A DNA stretch of 30,299 nucleotides from CAZHPA01 sp964533945 (GCA_964533945.1 CAZHPA010000022.1:1-30299), one strand, 5' to 3'; numbered from the stretch's first letter, positions 15,664-23,828 are shown. Numbers and translations are program-made. The notes: generated from the sequence alone by a model not told the origin.

Positions 15664-15733
15664 ACACTATTAAATAAAATAAGGGTATTTACCTTTTGAT
15701 TTTCAATGGTATTACCCTTATAATCAATAGTGT
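15664..15733. promoter_or_regulatory. Nested palindromic operator region
   Basis: The outer arms ACACTATT (15664-15671) and AATAGTGT (15726-15733) are perfect. The inner arms AAGGGTATTTACC (15681-15693) and GGTATTACCCTT (15708-15719) are near-perfect. Both pairs share one centre near 15699. The inner right arm lies in the plus-strand spacer. Confidence 0.6.
15696..15724 (+). promoter_or_regulatory. Sigma-A promoter of the Cys-rich/GNAT unit
   Basis: TTGATT (15696-15701) and a perfect TATAAT (15719-15724) are separated by 17 bases. The palindrome arm GGTATTACCCTT lies in the spacer and touches the -10, so a bound regulator would occlude it. Confidence 0.75.
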
Positions 15734-15753
15734 TAAGCAGGGGGTGAATAAAT

Positions 15754-15936
15754 ATGTATGCAAAATGCGGTAATTTTTTCTGCATCTATTGCAAAGATTC
15801 TGAATGTACGCTTAAAACAATTTCTCTAGATGTTTGTGGAACATGTGAAAATTGCGTTTATGTAAATATTAATAATAAAATGCTGGCAGAGCTTAAAGAA
15901 AAGCAACTTGTTCAACAGGTGTATGAAAATGAATAA
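15754..15936 (+). CDS. Cys-rich 60-residue protein of unknown function
   Basis: Seven Cys lie in the first 34 residues (5, 10, 13, 18, 28, 31, 34) in a pattern of CxxC-like pairs, including CGTCENC. The rest is a short charged helix. It could bind zinc or another metal. I do not recognise the family. GGGGGTG lies seven bases before the ATG, so translation is well supported. It overlaps the GNAT gene by eight bases, and the two share one promoter opposite the XRE regulator. Confidence 0.75.
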   Translation: MYAKCGNFFCIYCKDSECTLKTISLDVCGTCENCVYVNINNKMLAELKEKQLVQQVYENE

Positions 15937-16411
15937 TTTATTTTTAACAATCCCTCATATTAAATACAAAGCACAATACATAACTATGATAAAAGAATGG
16001 AATAGTTCGAAAGAGCCGTTAGTTCCATGTGTGCTAAAGCTTGACTATTCAAATTTTTCTGAAACTATTAAACGTTTGAACAATTTAAGCTTTAAATGCT
16101 CCACGTTTTGGCTTGTTGATGAAAATGGAAAAATGTTTGGAGTGTCTAATGTCAGATATGAGTTAAATACAAATTCAGGCGGACACATAAGCTATGGTGT
16201 CCGCCCTTTAGAGCGCTGTAAAGGATATGGAACCCAACTTTTAAAGTTGTCTATAGAACAACTTAAAAGCAGGGGGATTAGTAATGCTATTGTAACTTGC
16301 AGCAATGAAAATATTGCTTCTGAAAAAGTTATTCTAAAAAACGGGGGTATTTTTAAAGAATTTTTTTATGAATCCGGAAAATTAAATAAGAAATTTCAAA
16401 TTCAATGCTAA
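15929..16411 (+). CDS. GNAT-family N-acetyltransferase
   Basis: This 160-residue protein of the GCN5-related fold has an acetyl-CoA loop ERCKGYGTQLL (R-x-x-G-x-G/A pattern). It also has beta strands SYGVRP and NAIVTCSNEN, and the terminal NIASEKVILKNGG typical of RimJ/YjgM-like members. It would acetylate an amine on a small molecule or protein; the substrate is unknown. The ATG at 15929 is chosen because AGGTG lies seven bases upstream; ATGs at 15908 and 15923 lack that spacing. It is co-transcribed with the Cys-rich gene. Its stop overlaps the convergent DUF1349-type gene by four bases. Confidence 0.88.
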   Translation: MNNLFLTIPHIKYKAQYITMIKEWNSSKEPLVPCVLKLDYSNFSETIKRLNNLSFKCSTFWLVDENGKMFGVSNVRYELNTNSGGHISYGVRPLERCKGYGTQLLKLSIEQLKSRGISNAIVTCSNENIASEKVILKNGGIFKEFFYESGKLNKKFQIQC

Positions 16412-16980
16412 TCAAAAGCTTGCCAAACACACTCTGAAAATTTTACTTCGCTAAAAGTAGCTTTAAATGAAGACTCTAGTGGGCTACAAGCGTAAATACC
16501 AAATTGTATATCGCTGCTTCCTTCTGATAAATGAAATATTCGCATTTGTTTAAAGTTTTCGCCATCATATGAGTATTCAATTAAAAAATCACTTTCACGG
16601 CGGCTTAAACGATAGTACATACATTTACACCCAAAAGGAATATCAACAAAAGCCCAATCGGAATAGCCGTTGTTTGTTACAACGCTTCCAAGCTGCCCAT
16701 ATACTTCGTCCCCATATTCAACAGAAGCTTTAAACCAATTGTCACAATTTTGGTAAATTAAAACTCCTGCCTGGTCGTATCGCATTTTACCTTCGTATTC
16801 AACTTTAGCTATAAAACTAAAATATTTTTCATTCGTTAACTTAACTAATGCATGAGCATTATCATTTCTGAAGCCATAATACGTTCTTTGCCAAAAATCG
16901 GTATGCGGTTCTGTTTCAATAACAATTTTATCTTTTGTAACTTCGTAGTTTTTAGGCTTAAAAATCCATTTATCAAGCAC
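16408..16980 (-). CDS. DUF1349-type concanavalin-like protein
   Basis: The 190-residue protein is beta-rich and reads like the DUF1349 family with a concanavalin A-like lectin/glucanase fold. Typical segments are FWQRTYYGFRNDNAH, YDQAGVLIYQNCDNWFKASVEY and YYRLSRRESDFLIEYSYDG. It has no signal peptide, so it is probably cytoplasmic. Members have been linked to carbohydrate handling, but no activity can be assigned. The start is GTG with AAGGGG eight bases upstream. It lies 26 bases after the FliS-like gene and may be read with it. Confidence 0.8.
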   Translation of the reverse strand: MLDKWIFKPKNYEVTKDKIVIETEPHTDFWQRTYYGFRNDNAHALVKLTNEKYFSFIAKVEYEGKMRYDQAGVLIYQNCDNWFKASVEYGDEVYGQLGSVVTNNGYSDWAFVDIPFGCKCMYYRLSRRESDFLIEYSYDGENFKQMRIFHLSEGSSDIQFGIYACSPLESSFKATFSEVKFSECVWQAFD

Positions 16981-17006
16981 TTTAATTTCCCCTTCAATTT
17001 ATATTT

Positions 17007-17477
17007 CTATGCTTTAAACCCGCCTTTTTCGCTATCCAAAACAAATTCTTCAAGCTCTCCATTTTTGAATGTAAGCCCGGCAAAAATTTGTTTAGACTGC
17101 TTCATAACAGGAGTTGTATCTGTTATAGTACTATTAACCTGTTGCCAACCTTCCAATAATTTAGACATAATTTGTGTAGCTTCGTCTAAAGGTTGCGTAT
17201 TTTTGTCAAATAGTGCCTTAACCAATAATTTATCAACATAAATATATAAAGACATTAAGTTAAGGCTAATTTCTTTTTCAAAATCTAAAGCTTCCATAAG
17301 CAAACAATTAAATTGCTGTGCTTTTTTAATATTTTCTGAAAATATACTGTTATCAACATTTATTGCTTCTTTTGCTTCATTAATACAAGTTAAAACTAAC
17401 TCGTAAGTAATTATAGTTAGCATAAGCGGTGTTGCCGCTGAAATACGTGCAACATAATCGGCTTTTGTCAGTTTCAT
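17007..17477 (-). CDS. fliS: FliS-like flagellin export chaperone
   Basis: The 156-residue all-helical protein has the FliS pattern. It begins YVARISAATPLMLTIITYELVL, resembling the flagellin-chaperone start (Tyr, Ala/Ser-x-x, then a Leu/Ile-rich helix). A second half reads SLNLMSLYIYVDKLLVKA and is followed by a LLEGWQQV helix. FliS binds the C-terminal D0 helix of unpolymerised flagellin in the cytoplasm. GGAGGTGG lies upstream of the ATG. Location in the flagellin block supports the call. The C-terminal 40 residues beyond the usual FliS core are not recognised. Confidence 0.8.
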   Translation of the reverse strand: MKLTKADYVARISAATPLMLTIITYELVLTCINEAKEAINVDNSIFSENIKKAQQFNCLLMEALDFEKEISLNLMSLYIYVDKLLVKALFDKNTQPLDEATQIMSKLLEGWQQVNSTITDTTPVMKQSKQIFAGLTFKNGELEEFVLDSEKGGFKA

Positions 17478-17494
17478 CAGGCCACCTCCGATTT

Positions 17495-17566
17495 TTACGT
17501 CTTTTTGTCGGTTTCGTCAACATATTTAACTATTGCCGAAACTAATTCAAGAATTTTTTTAGACAA
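17495..17566 (-). CDS. Possible 23-codon ORF between fliK-like and fliS
   Basis: A TTG start at 17564-17566 is preceded by GGGAGGTG, with eight bases between GGAGG and TTG. It opens a 23-codon frame that begins MSKKILELVSAIVKYV and ends in a charged DETDKKT tail before TAA. The start overlaps the end of the FliK-like gene, so the ribosome site is also coding for its GGAV residues. An amphipathic helix is plausible. It is too short to identify. Confidence 0.4.
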   Translation of the reverse strand: MSKKILELVSAIVKYVDETDKKT

Positions 17567-20486
17567 AAACAGCACCTCCCAATTCAAACTCAACATCTAA
17601 AACATTAAAACCCGCTTCATTCGCATACTGCTTTAAAGTTTCAACGTTATTTTTAAGCTGCTCAAGCGCTTCTTTTGTGTTCGCAACAACACGCAGCTTT
17701 GCAGTATTTTCATCACCTGTTTTTAAAGTGTTTGTATAAATTTGAACATTTCCAAGTTTAGACATATCAAGCGAAATTAAAAGTTCGGCATTATCAGAAG
17801 TTAAAGCATCTTTGTTCAACACATACATATTTAAGTTTGATATTTTGTCGTTTAGTGCTATAGGCAATTTAAAGCTTAAACTATTTTGCTTTTGCGTATA
17901 TTTTTGAACTTTAATTGCATTTTGAGCCAAACGAATTTGTTTTAACAAGCTTGCACTTTCGGTTTGTTCTAAAGCTTCTGAAAGAGTTTCTGAAACATTA
18001 TCAATTATTTCGTCAGGTGTTTTTTCTTCATCAATCAGTTTGCTTAACGAAGTATTTAAAACGCTGTCTTTTATATTTCCTATATGCTTTAGTTCATTTA
18101 TAGCTTCCCCTACAAAAAACGGATTTTTTGAAAGCTGTTTCATTAGCCCAATATTTAAAATTGTTAAAGGAATATTGTTTTTTTGCATAGAATAAATTAA
18201 TTGTTCTGGAACATTTAAACCGTTTTTAATTTGAGTTGCTATTTGTTCCATTTGTTGTTGTGTTTGCTGCATTTGCTCATTATTTTCAAGATTTTGTAGG
18301 TTTTCTAAATTTTGCACTTGGCTAATATTTTCAAGCTTTTGGCTTAATTCGTCTATAGGAATGCTTAAAAGCTCATCGTTTGTTCTAAATTCATTAAACA
18401 GCTTTTTCAGGTTAGCAGGGTGTGCATTTTTGTAAATAGATTTGCCAATTAAATTATAATAATCGGCAGTAATTTTTTCAGTTTTGGTTAAAATATTTTT
18501 TATGTTGTTTTCGGGAATAATAATGCGCTCAATTTCCCCGAAGCTTTCATCTAACATATAGTTCTTTTGCTGCTTGCGCTTGAAGTGTTTGGATGCTTCA
18601 AACAAACTGCCAAGCGTTAAATCGGCGTTGTTTTTAAAAGCAACACCAATTGAAGCAGCCCCATCTTTTTGTATTCCGCTTAACATTCTGTATATTGCAA
18701 TAACCGAATTTCTTTCATCTTCTGTAAGTGTTTTGTCTTTATCCATTTCAGCTATAAATTCCGGTATTTTATCTTGCAAATTATCACCGTATTGCTCGTT
18801 AAAATCGTCAATATATTCAATAACTCTATTAACGTGCATTTTTGCCGGATTATGCCCATCTTTAATTATTGAAGCGGCAATGTTTGGATGAAGACGATTA
18901 AATATTTCTTCAATTTTAGCGTCAATTGCTTTAACTTGCAATATGTTTTCTTCCGTAATATTAATATTATTTTTAGATAAAATTTCTGCTGCTTTAACAT
19001 TTTGTTCTGTTGCTTTAATTTCCAGCTTGTTAAGAAGGTCGTAAAATTGTTCGTGCAGTTTTGAAAAGCTATCTTTAAATTTTGGATTTGGAACTGTTGC
19101 AAACGTTTCAAAATCTTTTAATGTTTGGGCTGTACGAACCGAATTGTATATTGAAGTAACAGAAAAATCATTTTGATTACTAATGGCTTCGGCAAAAACA
19201 TTATTCGTTAAAGGATTTGACTGCCTAAGCATTTCATAAAGCTGTTCCATTTGAGAAACGTTTTCGGGCTTATCTGAAGCGCCAACTAAACGGAGTGCTT
19301 TTTCATAATCTTCTCTTTGCAATGTTCTAAGTTCATTTAAAGCTTGTTTAAGAGGCAATGTATCTATTTCAATTCCATTCTTTGCAAGCCTAAAAGCTGC
19401 TTCATGGGTTAGCTTTGACTGTATTTCCATAATTTGAAGCTTTGCTGTTTGTGCATCAACATTATATTCTCTTGCGTTTTTAAAAGCGTTATATGGCGTT
19501 GCTTTATCAAGTTTTCCTTCATATGCCAGCCTAATATTTTTTAAATTAATAGGCAAATGCTGTTTAGATAATAAATCTATTGTTTGTTCGGTTATGTGGG
19601 GCAAAATTTCAATTATAGAAAGCGTGTTTTCTAATATAACTTCTGTGGGTGGTTTTTGTTTGGCATCGTTATACAAAGCATAAACGTCAACATCAGAAGG
19701 GTTTTCATGCATTACAATATTTTCAATAGCTTTTTGTATTACTAAATCATTGTTAACATTTTTCTCAATATCACTTAAAAAAATTACCTTGTCCATATTT
19801 TCTCTATTAATAGATATGTCGTTTTTAATCATAGACTTGGCAATTTGAAGCGTAAAATCATTTTTTGGTATATTTTCACGTTCGAAAAGCTTTAAAAGTT
19901 CTTTGGAAAAAAACTTATCTAATTCTTTGTCTTGCTCTGATGTTATTGCTTTGCTTTCTATATTTTCTTCATTATTAGCTTTATTAGCTTTGGCATTTGA
20001 ATGTTTTGCAATATAAATATTATCAAGCGTTAAAGGCTTTTCGTCTTTTACTAGCTTAAACATTGTTTGTTCATCTAAATTTTTAATACTTTCCAATTTA
20101 TAGTGAACAACGTTTAGCTTTTTTGTAATTTCAATTCTATCAACTTTACTAGCTCTATTTTGTACCGATTCCGAATAGTCAACCATATCAATTTCTTTCA
20201 TAGCTGTATTTAGCATACTAAGCGTTATTTTTTCGAGCGAAAAACCTGCTCCTGTTAATTGTTTAACGGCATTTGCTGAAACATTGCCGCTTAAAAATTG
20301 AAGTTGTCTTTTAATTTTTGCAAGCGCTTGTGCAATTTTAGCTTGTTCTTCAACATATTCTTTACTAAATATATCAATTTCTTTAGTAAAATTACTTTGC
20401 TTAAAAAGTTCTTTAATTGACTTGGTTGATAAGCAGCCTAAAGTTTTGCCGGCTTCTTGCTTATTTGCATTTAATTGTTTAAGCAC
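17559..20486 (-). CDS. Very large FliK-like flagellar hook-length control protein
   Basis: From the GTG at 20486 this is 975 residues. The last 100 resemble the FliK C-terminal domain. ELLISLDMSKLGNVQIY corresponds to the LxLxPxxLGxVxV strand, followed by LRVVANTKEALEQL and an amphipathic helix ending NVLDVEFELG. The centre is built from about ten degenerate helix-loop-helix units with a loop like N-x-I-x-I/L-T-x-x-N. A Gln/Asn-rich stretch lies at about 723-755. The frame continues upstream of the GTG without a standard start (see the next entry), so the true protein is probably about 80 residues longer. It resembles the DUF6240 proteins that I recall near clostridial flagellar genes. It follows flagellin and precedes fliS, supporting a flagellar role. 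Function as a molecular ruler is inferred. Confidence 0.7.
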   Translation of the reverse strand: MLKQLNANKQEAGKTLGCLSTKSIKELFKQSNFTKEIDIFSKEYVEEQAKIAQALAKIKRQLQFLSGNVSANAVKQLTGAGFSLEKITLSMLNTAMKEIDMVDYSESVQNRASKVDRIEITKKLNVVHYKLESIKNLDEQTMFKLVKDEKPLTLDNIYIAKHSNAKANKANNEENIESKAITSEQDKELDKFFSKELLKLFERENIPKNDFTLQIAKSMIKNDISINRENMDKVIFLSDIEKNVNNDLVIQKAIENIVMHENPSDVDVYALYNDAKQKPPTEVILENTLSIIEILPHITEQTIDLLSKQHLPINLKNIRLAYEGKLDKATPYNAFKNAREYNVDAQTAKLQIMEIQSKLTHEAAFRLAKNGIEIDTLPLKQALNELRTLQREDYEKALRLVGASDKPENVSQMEQLYEMLRQSNPLTNNVFAEAISNQNDFSVTSIYNSVRTAQTLKDFETFATVPNPKFKDSFSKLHEQFYDLLNKLEIKATEQNVKAAEILSKNNINITEENILQVKAIDAKIEEIFNRLHPNIAASIIKDGHNPAKMHVNRVIEYIDDFNEQYGDNLQDKIPEFIAEMDKDKTLTEDERNSVIAIYRMLSGIQKDGAASIGVAFKNNADLTLGSLFEASKHFKRKQQKNYMLDESFGEIERIIIPENNIKNILTKTEKITADYYNLIGKSIYKNAHPANLKKLFNEFRTNDELLSIPIDELSQKLENISQVQNLENLQNLENNEQMQQTQQQMEQIATQIKNGLNVPEQLIYSMQKNNIPLTILNIGLMKQLSKNPFFVGEAINELKHIGNIKDSVLNTSLSKLIDEEKTPDEIIDNVSETLSEALEQTESASLLKQIRLAQNAIKVQKYTQKQNSLSFKLPIALNDKISNLNMYVLNKDALTSDNAELLISLDMSKLGNVQIYTNTLKTGDENTAKLRVVANTKEALEQLKNNVETLKQYANEAGFNVLDVEFELGGAVFV

Positions 20487-20735
20487 AATGCCGTCTTCCT
20501 TAGTTATCTCTCGTACTTCAAACGTTAATGTTTCTCCAACTTCCGCTGAAATTTTAGAAGCATCTATGCTAAACGTTACATCGTCTTTTGTAGTTAAAAA
20601 AACTTTATCTTTTTCCTTTTTTGTTACAGTTGCAGAAAAAACATCTCCAACCGAAAGCGATAAATCTGTATTATTTTTACTTACTGTATTATCAATTTTA
20701 TGCCTGTTTGAGCTTATGGTAAGTATAAATATCGC
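20487..20735 (-). other. In-frame N-terminal extension of the FliK-like gene without ATG/GTG/TTG
   Basis: The frame is open for 83 codons between a TAG right after the flagellin stop and the GTG at 20486. It encodes a domain-like beta-rich segment, for example LSLSVGDVFSATVTKK, DDVTFSIDASKI and GETLTFEVREI. That looks like the small N-terminal barrel of FliK-like proteins. The only candidate starts are ATA (20732, 20726, 20717) or ATT (20696). AAGG lies six bases before the first ATA. Confidence 0.6.
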
Positions 20736-20741
20736 CTACCT

Positions 20742-22433
20742 TTACTTTAAAATTTGTAAAATAGCTTGTGGCCTTTGGTTAGCTTGCGCCAAAACCGAAA
20801 TACCAGCTTGATAAATTACATTATCTTTAGTGTAGTTGGTCATTTCCATAGCAACGTCAGCATCGACTATTTTTGAAAGTGCCTTAGCTGTGTTAAGTTC
20901 TGCATTATCTAAATTTGTCATAGTAAATTCTAAACGGTTTTGATATGCGCCAAGGCTTGCTCTAACGCTTGAAACAATTTCAAGTGCTTTTGCCGCAATT
21001 CCTACACCATCTTGCGCTTTTTGGGGCGTTCCAACATTTAAAACGTCAAGCTCCAGCGTCTTTTCTGTAATTTTTGGTATTCTAATTTCCATCTCTTGAT
21101 TTTTTTGCGTTCCAATTTGAATAAACATAGGGCCGGGTTGTGTTGTTAAAAGCTCAAGGTCGATTCCGGGTTCAAGAAACTCATTAATATCAACACAAAG
21201 CTCGCGTCCTCCTGTATCTGTAATTGTAACTCGGTTGCCATCAGCTTTATAAACGGCATTATAAGTTAAAGGAATTTTAAGGTCTGGATTTATAGGTTGC
21301 TGCTTAACAAGCGAAATGTTTACATCTTTTCCGCTAACATTGTTGGCGTAATCACCGGGATTAAATCCTAATGCTGCTAATAAATTTGGGTTTTCGGAAC
21401 ATATTTGAATATGCCCATCAAACTTTAAAGTGTCAAACACTTTATCGGTTGAGGTTGTATCAATTTTAATTTCGTTTACATTTGCAGCAACAGTTAATTT
21501 GCTTTTTACATTTCTTATAGTATCATCAGGTTTAATAGTAACTTTAGTGCCATTAATATAAAAATCCCCTGCTTCCCCTATTAAATCGTCTAAGCCACCG
21601 GCATATGTTACGTTTGTTGAGTCTATTGTTGGGGTAAAACCTAAAGCTTCAAGCAAAAGAGGGTTTGAACCAACAATTGAAAGATTTTGGCTTGAACCAT
21701 AATTTTTAGCTTCAATGCTACTAAAAACACGACTGTCTCCTGCTCCGTTAGGAACATTAACAACAAAACCGGAGGCCTCTGCTGCTTCTCTAAGATTTTC
21801 AAATATTGTATCTTTATCTTCTGCACCGTTAAACCTCACCATAACACCATTAATAAAAATATCTCCAACCATGCCTAAAGTTTGTCCGCTTCCTGCAGCA
21901 GCTTCACATTTTGTTTTAGTTGCTTTTTCGTTTAAGTCAAATCTATATGTTGCATTTGTCATATTGTTAGACATTCTTAGCAACGTTGAATTAGCAGAAA
22001 AAACAATTCTGTCGGCATCGCCGTTTAAAAGTTTAACTTTATTAAAATCTGTCTTAAATGCTGTACTGTTTACTTCATCTTTCATTTGGTCAATTTCTAA
22101 TTGAATTTTTTTAAGGTCATCTGTTGTATTTGTTCCATTTGCAGCTTGAACGCAAAGCTCATTTATACGCTGCAAAACAGAATGAATTTCGTTTAATGCC
22201 CCTTCTGCAGTTTGAACTAGTGAAATTGCATTGGCAGAATTTTGGCTTGCACGCTGAAGCCCTCTAACTTGAGCGTCTAATTTATTTGAAATTGCACGTC
22301 CTGCCGGGTCGTCTGAAGCAGCTTGTATTTTAACCCCTGAAGCTAGACGCTTAGAAGCTAAATTAACTCTTTTGTCTGTTGCCGATGTTGCGGTATATGC
22401 TTGCAATGCGGGAAAATTCGTGTTAATTCGCAT
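20742..22433 (-). CDS. fliC: Flagellin with two internal IN motifs
   Basis: The 563-residue flagellin is exported through the flagellar type III system and builds the filament. The N-terminal D0/D1 helices (MRINTNFPALQAYTATS, then SGVKIQAASDDPAGRAIS) and the C-terminal D1/D0 helices (RASLGAYQNRLEFTMTNL to the end) are well conserved. The variable centre has two related flagellin-IN-type units, starting GDIFINGVMVRF and GDFYINGTKVTI. Each is followed by a segment ending LLLEALGF or LLAALGF. The ATG at 22433 is chosen because GGAGG lies seven bases upstream; a TTG two codons earlier is poorly placed. A sigma-D promoter precedes it. Confidence 0.95.
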   Translation of the reverse strand: MRINTNFPALQAYTATSATDKRVNLASKRLASGVKIQAASDDPAGRAISNKLDAQVRGLQRASQNSANAISLVQTAEGALNEIHSVLQRINELCVQAANGTNTTDDLKKIQLEIDQMKDEVNSTAFKTDFNKVKLLNGDADRIVFSANSTLLRMSNNMTNATYRFDLNEKATKTKCEAAAGSGQTLGMVGDIFINGVMVRFNGAEDKDTIFENLREAAEASGFVVNVPNGAGDSRVFSSIEAKNYGSSQNLSIVGSNPLLLEALGFTPTIDSTNVTYAGGLDDLIGEAGDFYINGTKVTIKPDDTIRNVKSKLTVAANVNEIKIDTTSTDKVFDTLKFDGHIQICSENPNLLAALGFNPGDYANNVSGKDVNISLVKQQPINPDLKIPLTYNAVYKADGNRVTITDTGGRELCVDINEFLEPGIDLELLTTQPGPMFIQIGTQKNQEMEIRIPKITEKTLELDVLNVGTPQKAQDGVGIAAKALEIVSSVRASLGAYQNRLEFTMTNLDNAELNTAKALSKIVDADVAMEMTNYTKDNVIYQAGISVLAQANQRPQAILQILK

Positions 22434-22470
22434 TTTCAAACCTCCATAATTTATTTTTCTATTAACTATA

Positions 22471-22497
22471 GTATCGGCAAAACCATAAAATTAATTA
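22471..22497 (-). promoter_or_regulatory. Sigma-D (FliA-type) flagellin promoter
   Basis: On the minus strand TAAT (22494-22497), 15 bases, then GCCGATAC (22471-22478) match the motility consensus TAAA-N15-GCCGATAA at 10 of 12 positions. It lies 37 bases upstream of the flagellin start. Confidence 0.85.
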
Positions 22498-22552
22498 ATG
22501 CGAATATTTAATTGAAATAATCTGTGCAGTTTTGGATTTTAAGCTAAATTTG

Positions 22553-22582
22553 TTGCAAAAAAACAGGTTAAAGTGATATAAT
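22553..22582 (+). promoter_or_regulatory. Sigma-A promoter of argF
   Basis: TTGCAA (22553-22558) and a perfect TATAAT (22577-22582) with an 18-base spacer, 41 bases before the ATG. No ArgR box was recognised by eye. Confidence 0.65.
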
Positions 22583-22623
22583 GTTTTTTTCGCAATTAAA
22601 TTAGATTAAGAGGGGGTTTAAAA

Positions 22624-23559
22624 ATGCTTTTAGGAAGAAGCCTATTAACTTTAGAAGATTTTTCAAAGGAAGAAATATTATATTTAATTGATTTGGCAGA
22701 AAGCCTTAAACAAAAAAAGAAAAAAGGAATATATGATAAAAAGCTTGAAAATAAAAACATTGCCCTAATTTTTGAAAAGCCTTCAACAAGAACACGCTGT
22801 GCCTTCACCGTTGCTTGTGTTGACGAAGGGGCGCATCCGGAGTATTTAGGTAAAAACGACATTCATTTTGGCAAGAAAGAATCTGTTAAAGATACGGCAA
22901 GAGTTTTAGGCAGAATGTTTGATGGAATACAGTTTAGAGGATTTTCACAGCAAATAGTTGAAGATTTGGCTAAATACAGCGGTGTACCTGTTTGGAATGG
23001 CTTAACCGACTGCGACCACCCAACGCAAGTTTTGGCAGATTTTTTAACAATTAAAGAAAAACTTGGCAAGCTATCAGGTATAAAATTTGTTTATATTGGA
23101 GATGGACGCAACAATATGGCAAACGCTTTAATGATTGGTGCTTCAAAAGTTGGGATGGAATTTGCTATAGCTTCTCCAAAACAGCTTTTTCCAAACCAAG
23201 ATTTAGTTTCCGAATGTTTAGAATTTGCCAAACAAAGCGGAGCAAGCATAAATATAACAGATAATTTAGAAGCGGCTGTTTTAAATGCAGATGTTTTGTA
23301 TACTGATGTTTGGGCTTCTATTGGCGAAGAAGAAAGCTTGGCAGAGCGTATTAAAATATTAGAACCTTTTAGAGTAACTAAACAGTTAATTGATAAAACC
23401 CAAAACAAAAATGTTATTTTTATGCATTGCTTGCCGGCCGTTAAAGGTAATGAAGTTACAGAAGAAGTTTTTGAAGGGGAAAATTCTGTTGTTTTTGATG
23501 AAGCGGAAAACCGTATGCATACAATAAAGGCAGTTATGGTTGCAACGCTTGCCGTATAA
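22624..23559 (+). CDS. argF: Ornithine carbamoyltransferase
   Basis: The 311-residue enzyme makes citrulline from ornithine and carbamoyl phosphate. The carbamoyl-phosphate loop STRTR lies in EKPSTRTRCAF, and HPTQVLADFLT and the ornithine-binding MHCLPA block near the C-terminus are present. GAGGGGG lies upstream of the ATG. It stands alone with its own promoter and terminator, so context does not decide between anabolic ArgF and catabolic ArcB; sequence motifs are shared by both. ArgF is used as the default name. Confidence 0.93.
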   Translation: MLLGRSLLTLEDFSKEEILYLIDLAESLKQKKKKGIYDKKLENKNIALIFEKPSTRTRCAFTVACVDEGAHPEYLGKNDIHFGKKESVKDTARVLGRMFDGIQFRGFSQQIVEDLAKYSGVPVWNGLTDCDHPTQVLADFLTIKEKLGKLSGIKFVYIGDGRNNMANALMIGASKVGMEFAIASPKQLFPNQDLVSECLEFAKQSGASINITDNLEAAVLNADVLYTDVWASIGEEESLAERIKILEPFRVTKQLIDKTQNKNVIFMHCLPAVKGNEVTEEVFEGENSVVFDEAENRMHTIKAVMVATLAV

Positions 23560-23568
23560 AAAATAAGC

Positions 23569-23608
23569 AAAGCCGAAAGATATTTATTAAGTATTTTTTG
23601 GCTTTTTT
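23569..23608 (+). terminator. Strong Rho-independent terminator of argF
   Basis: AAAGCCGAAAGATA (23569-23582) pairs with TATTTTTTGGCTTT (23592-23605) over 14 positions, two of them G-U, with a 9-base loop. A U-run follows directly. It starts ten bases after the argF stop. Confidence 0.85.
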
Positions 23609-23663
23609 AATTTCCTAAAACTAATATGTTAAAATTTGTGCCTACTATGGTTCCAATTAATCG

Positions 23664-23693
23664 TTGTTAAAGCTTTATTGTATAGTGTATAAT
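23664..23693 (+). promoter_or_regulatory. Probable promoter of the copper-type fusion gene
   Basis: TTGTTA (23664-23669) and TATAAT (23688-23693) have an 18-base spacer. A second TATAAT lies at 23699-23704. The leader to the ATG would be about 130 bases long. It contains ATAAGTT at 23736 and 23776 with AACTTAT at 23759 between them, allowing two mutually exclusive 7-bp stems. Confidence 0.45.
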
Positions 23694-23828
23694 TATTATA
23701 TAATTGTTTTAAGAAAGAGGGGTATTTAAAAGCACATAAGTTTTAGCTTATTAACAGTAACTTATAAAAGAAAGAATAAGTTGATTTACAAAATAATTAG
23801 TAAATTTAATAATTATGGAGGTGTAATT

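Noticed and set aside
15429..16411. GNAT toxin-antitoxin module
   Set aside because: The XRE gene is divergent rather than paired with the GNAT gene, and the partner is a Cys-rich protein unlike known antitoxins.
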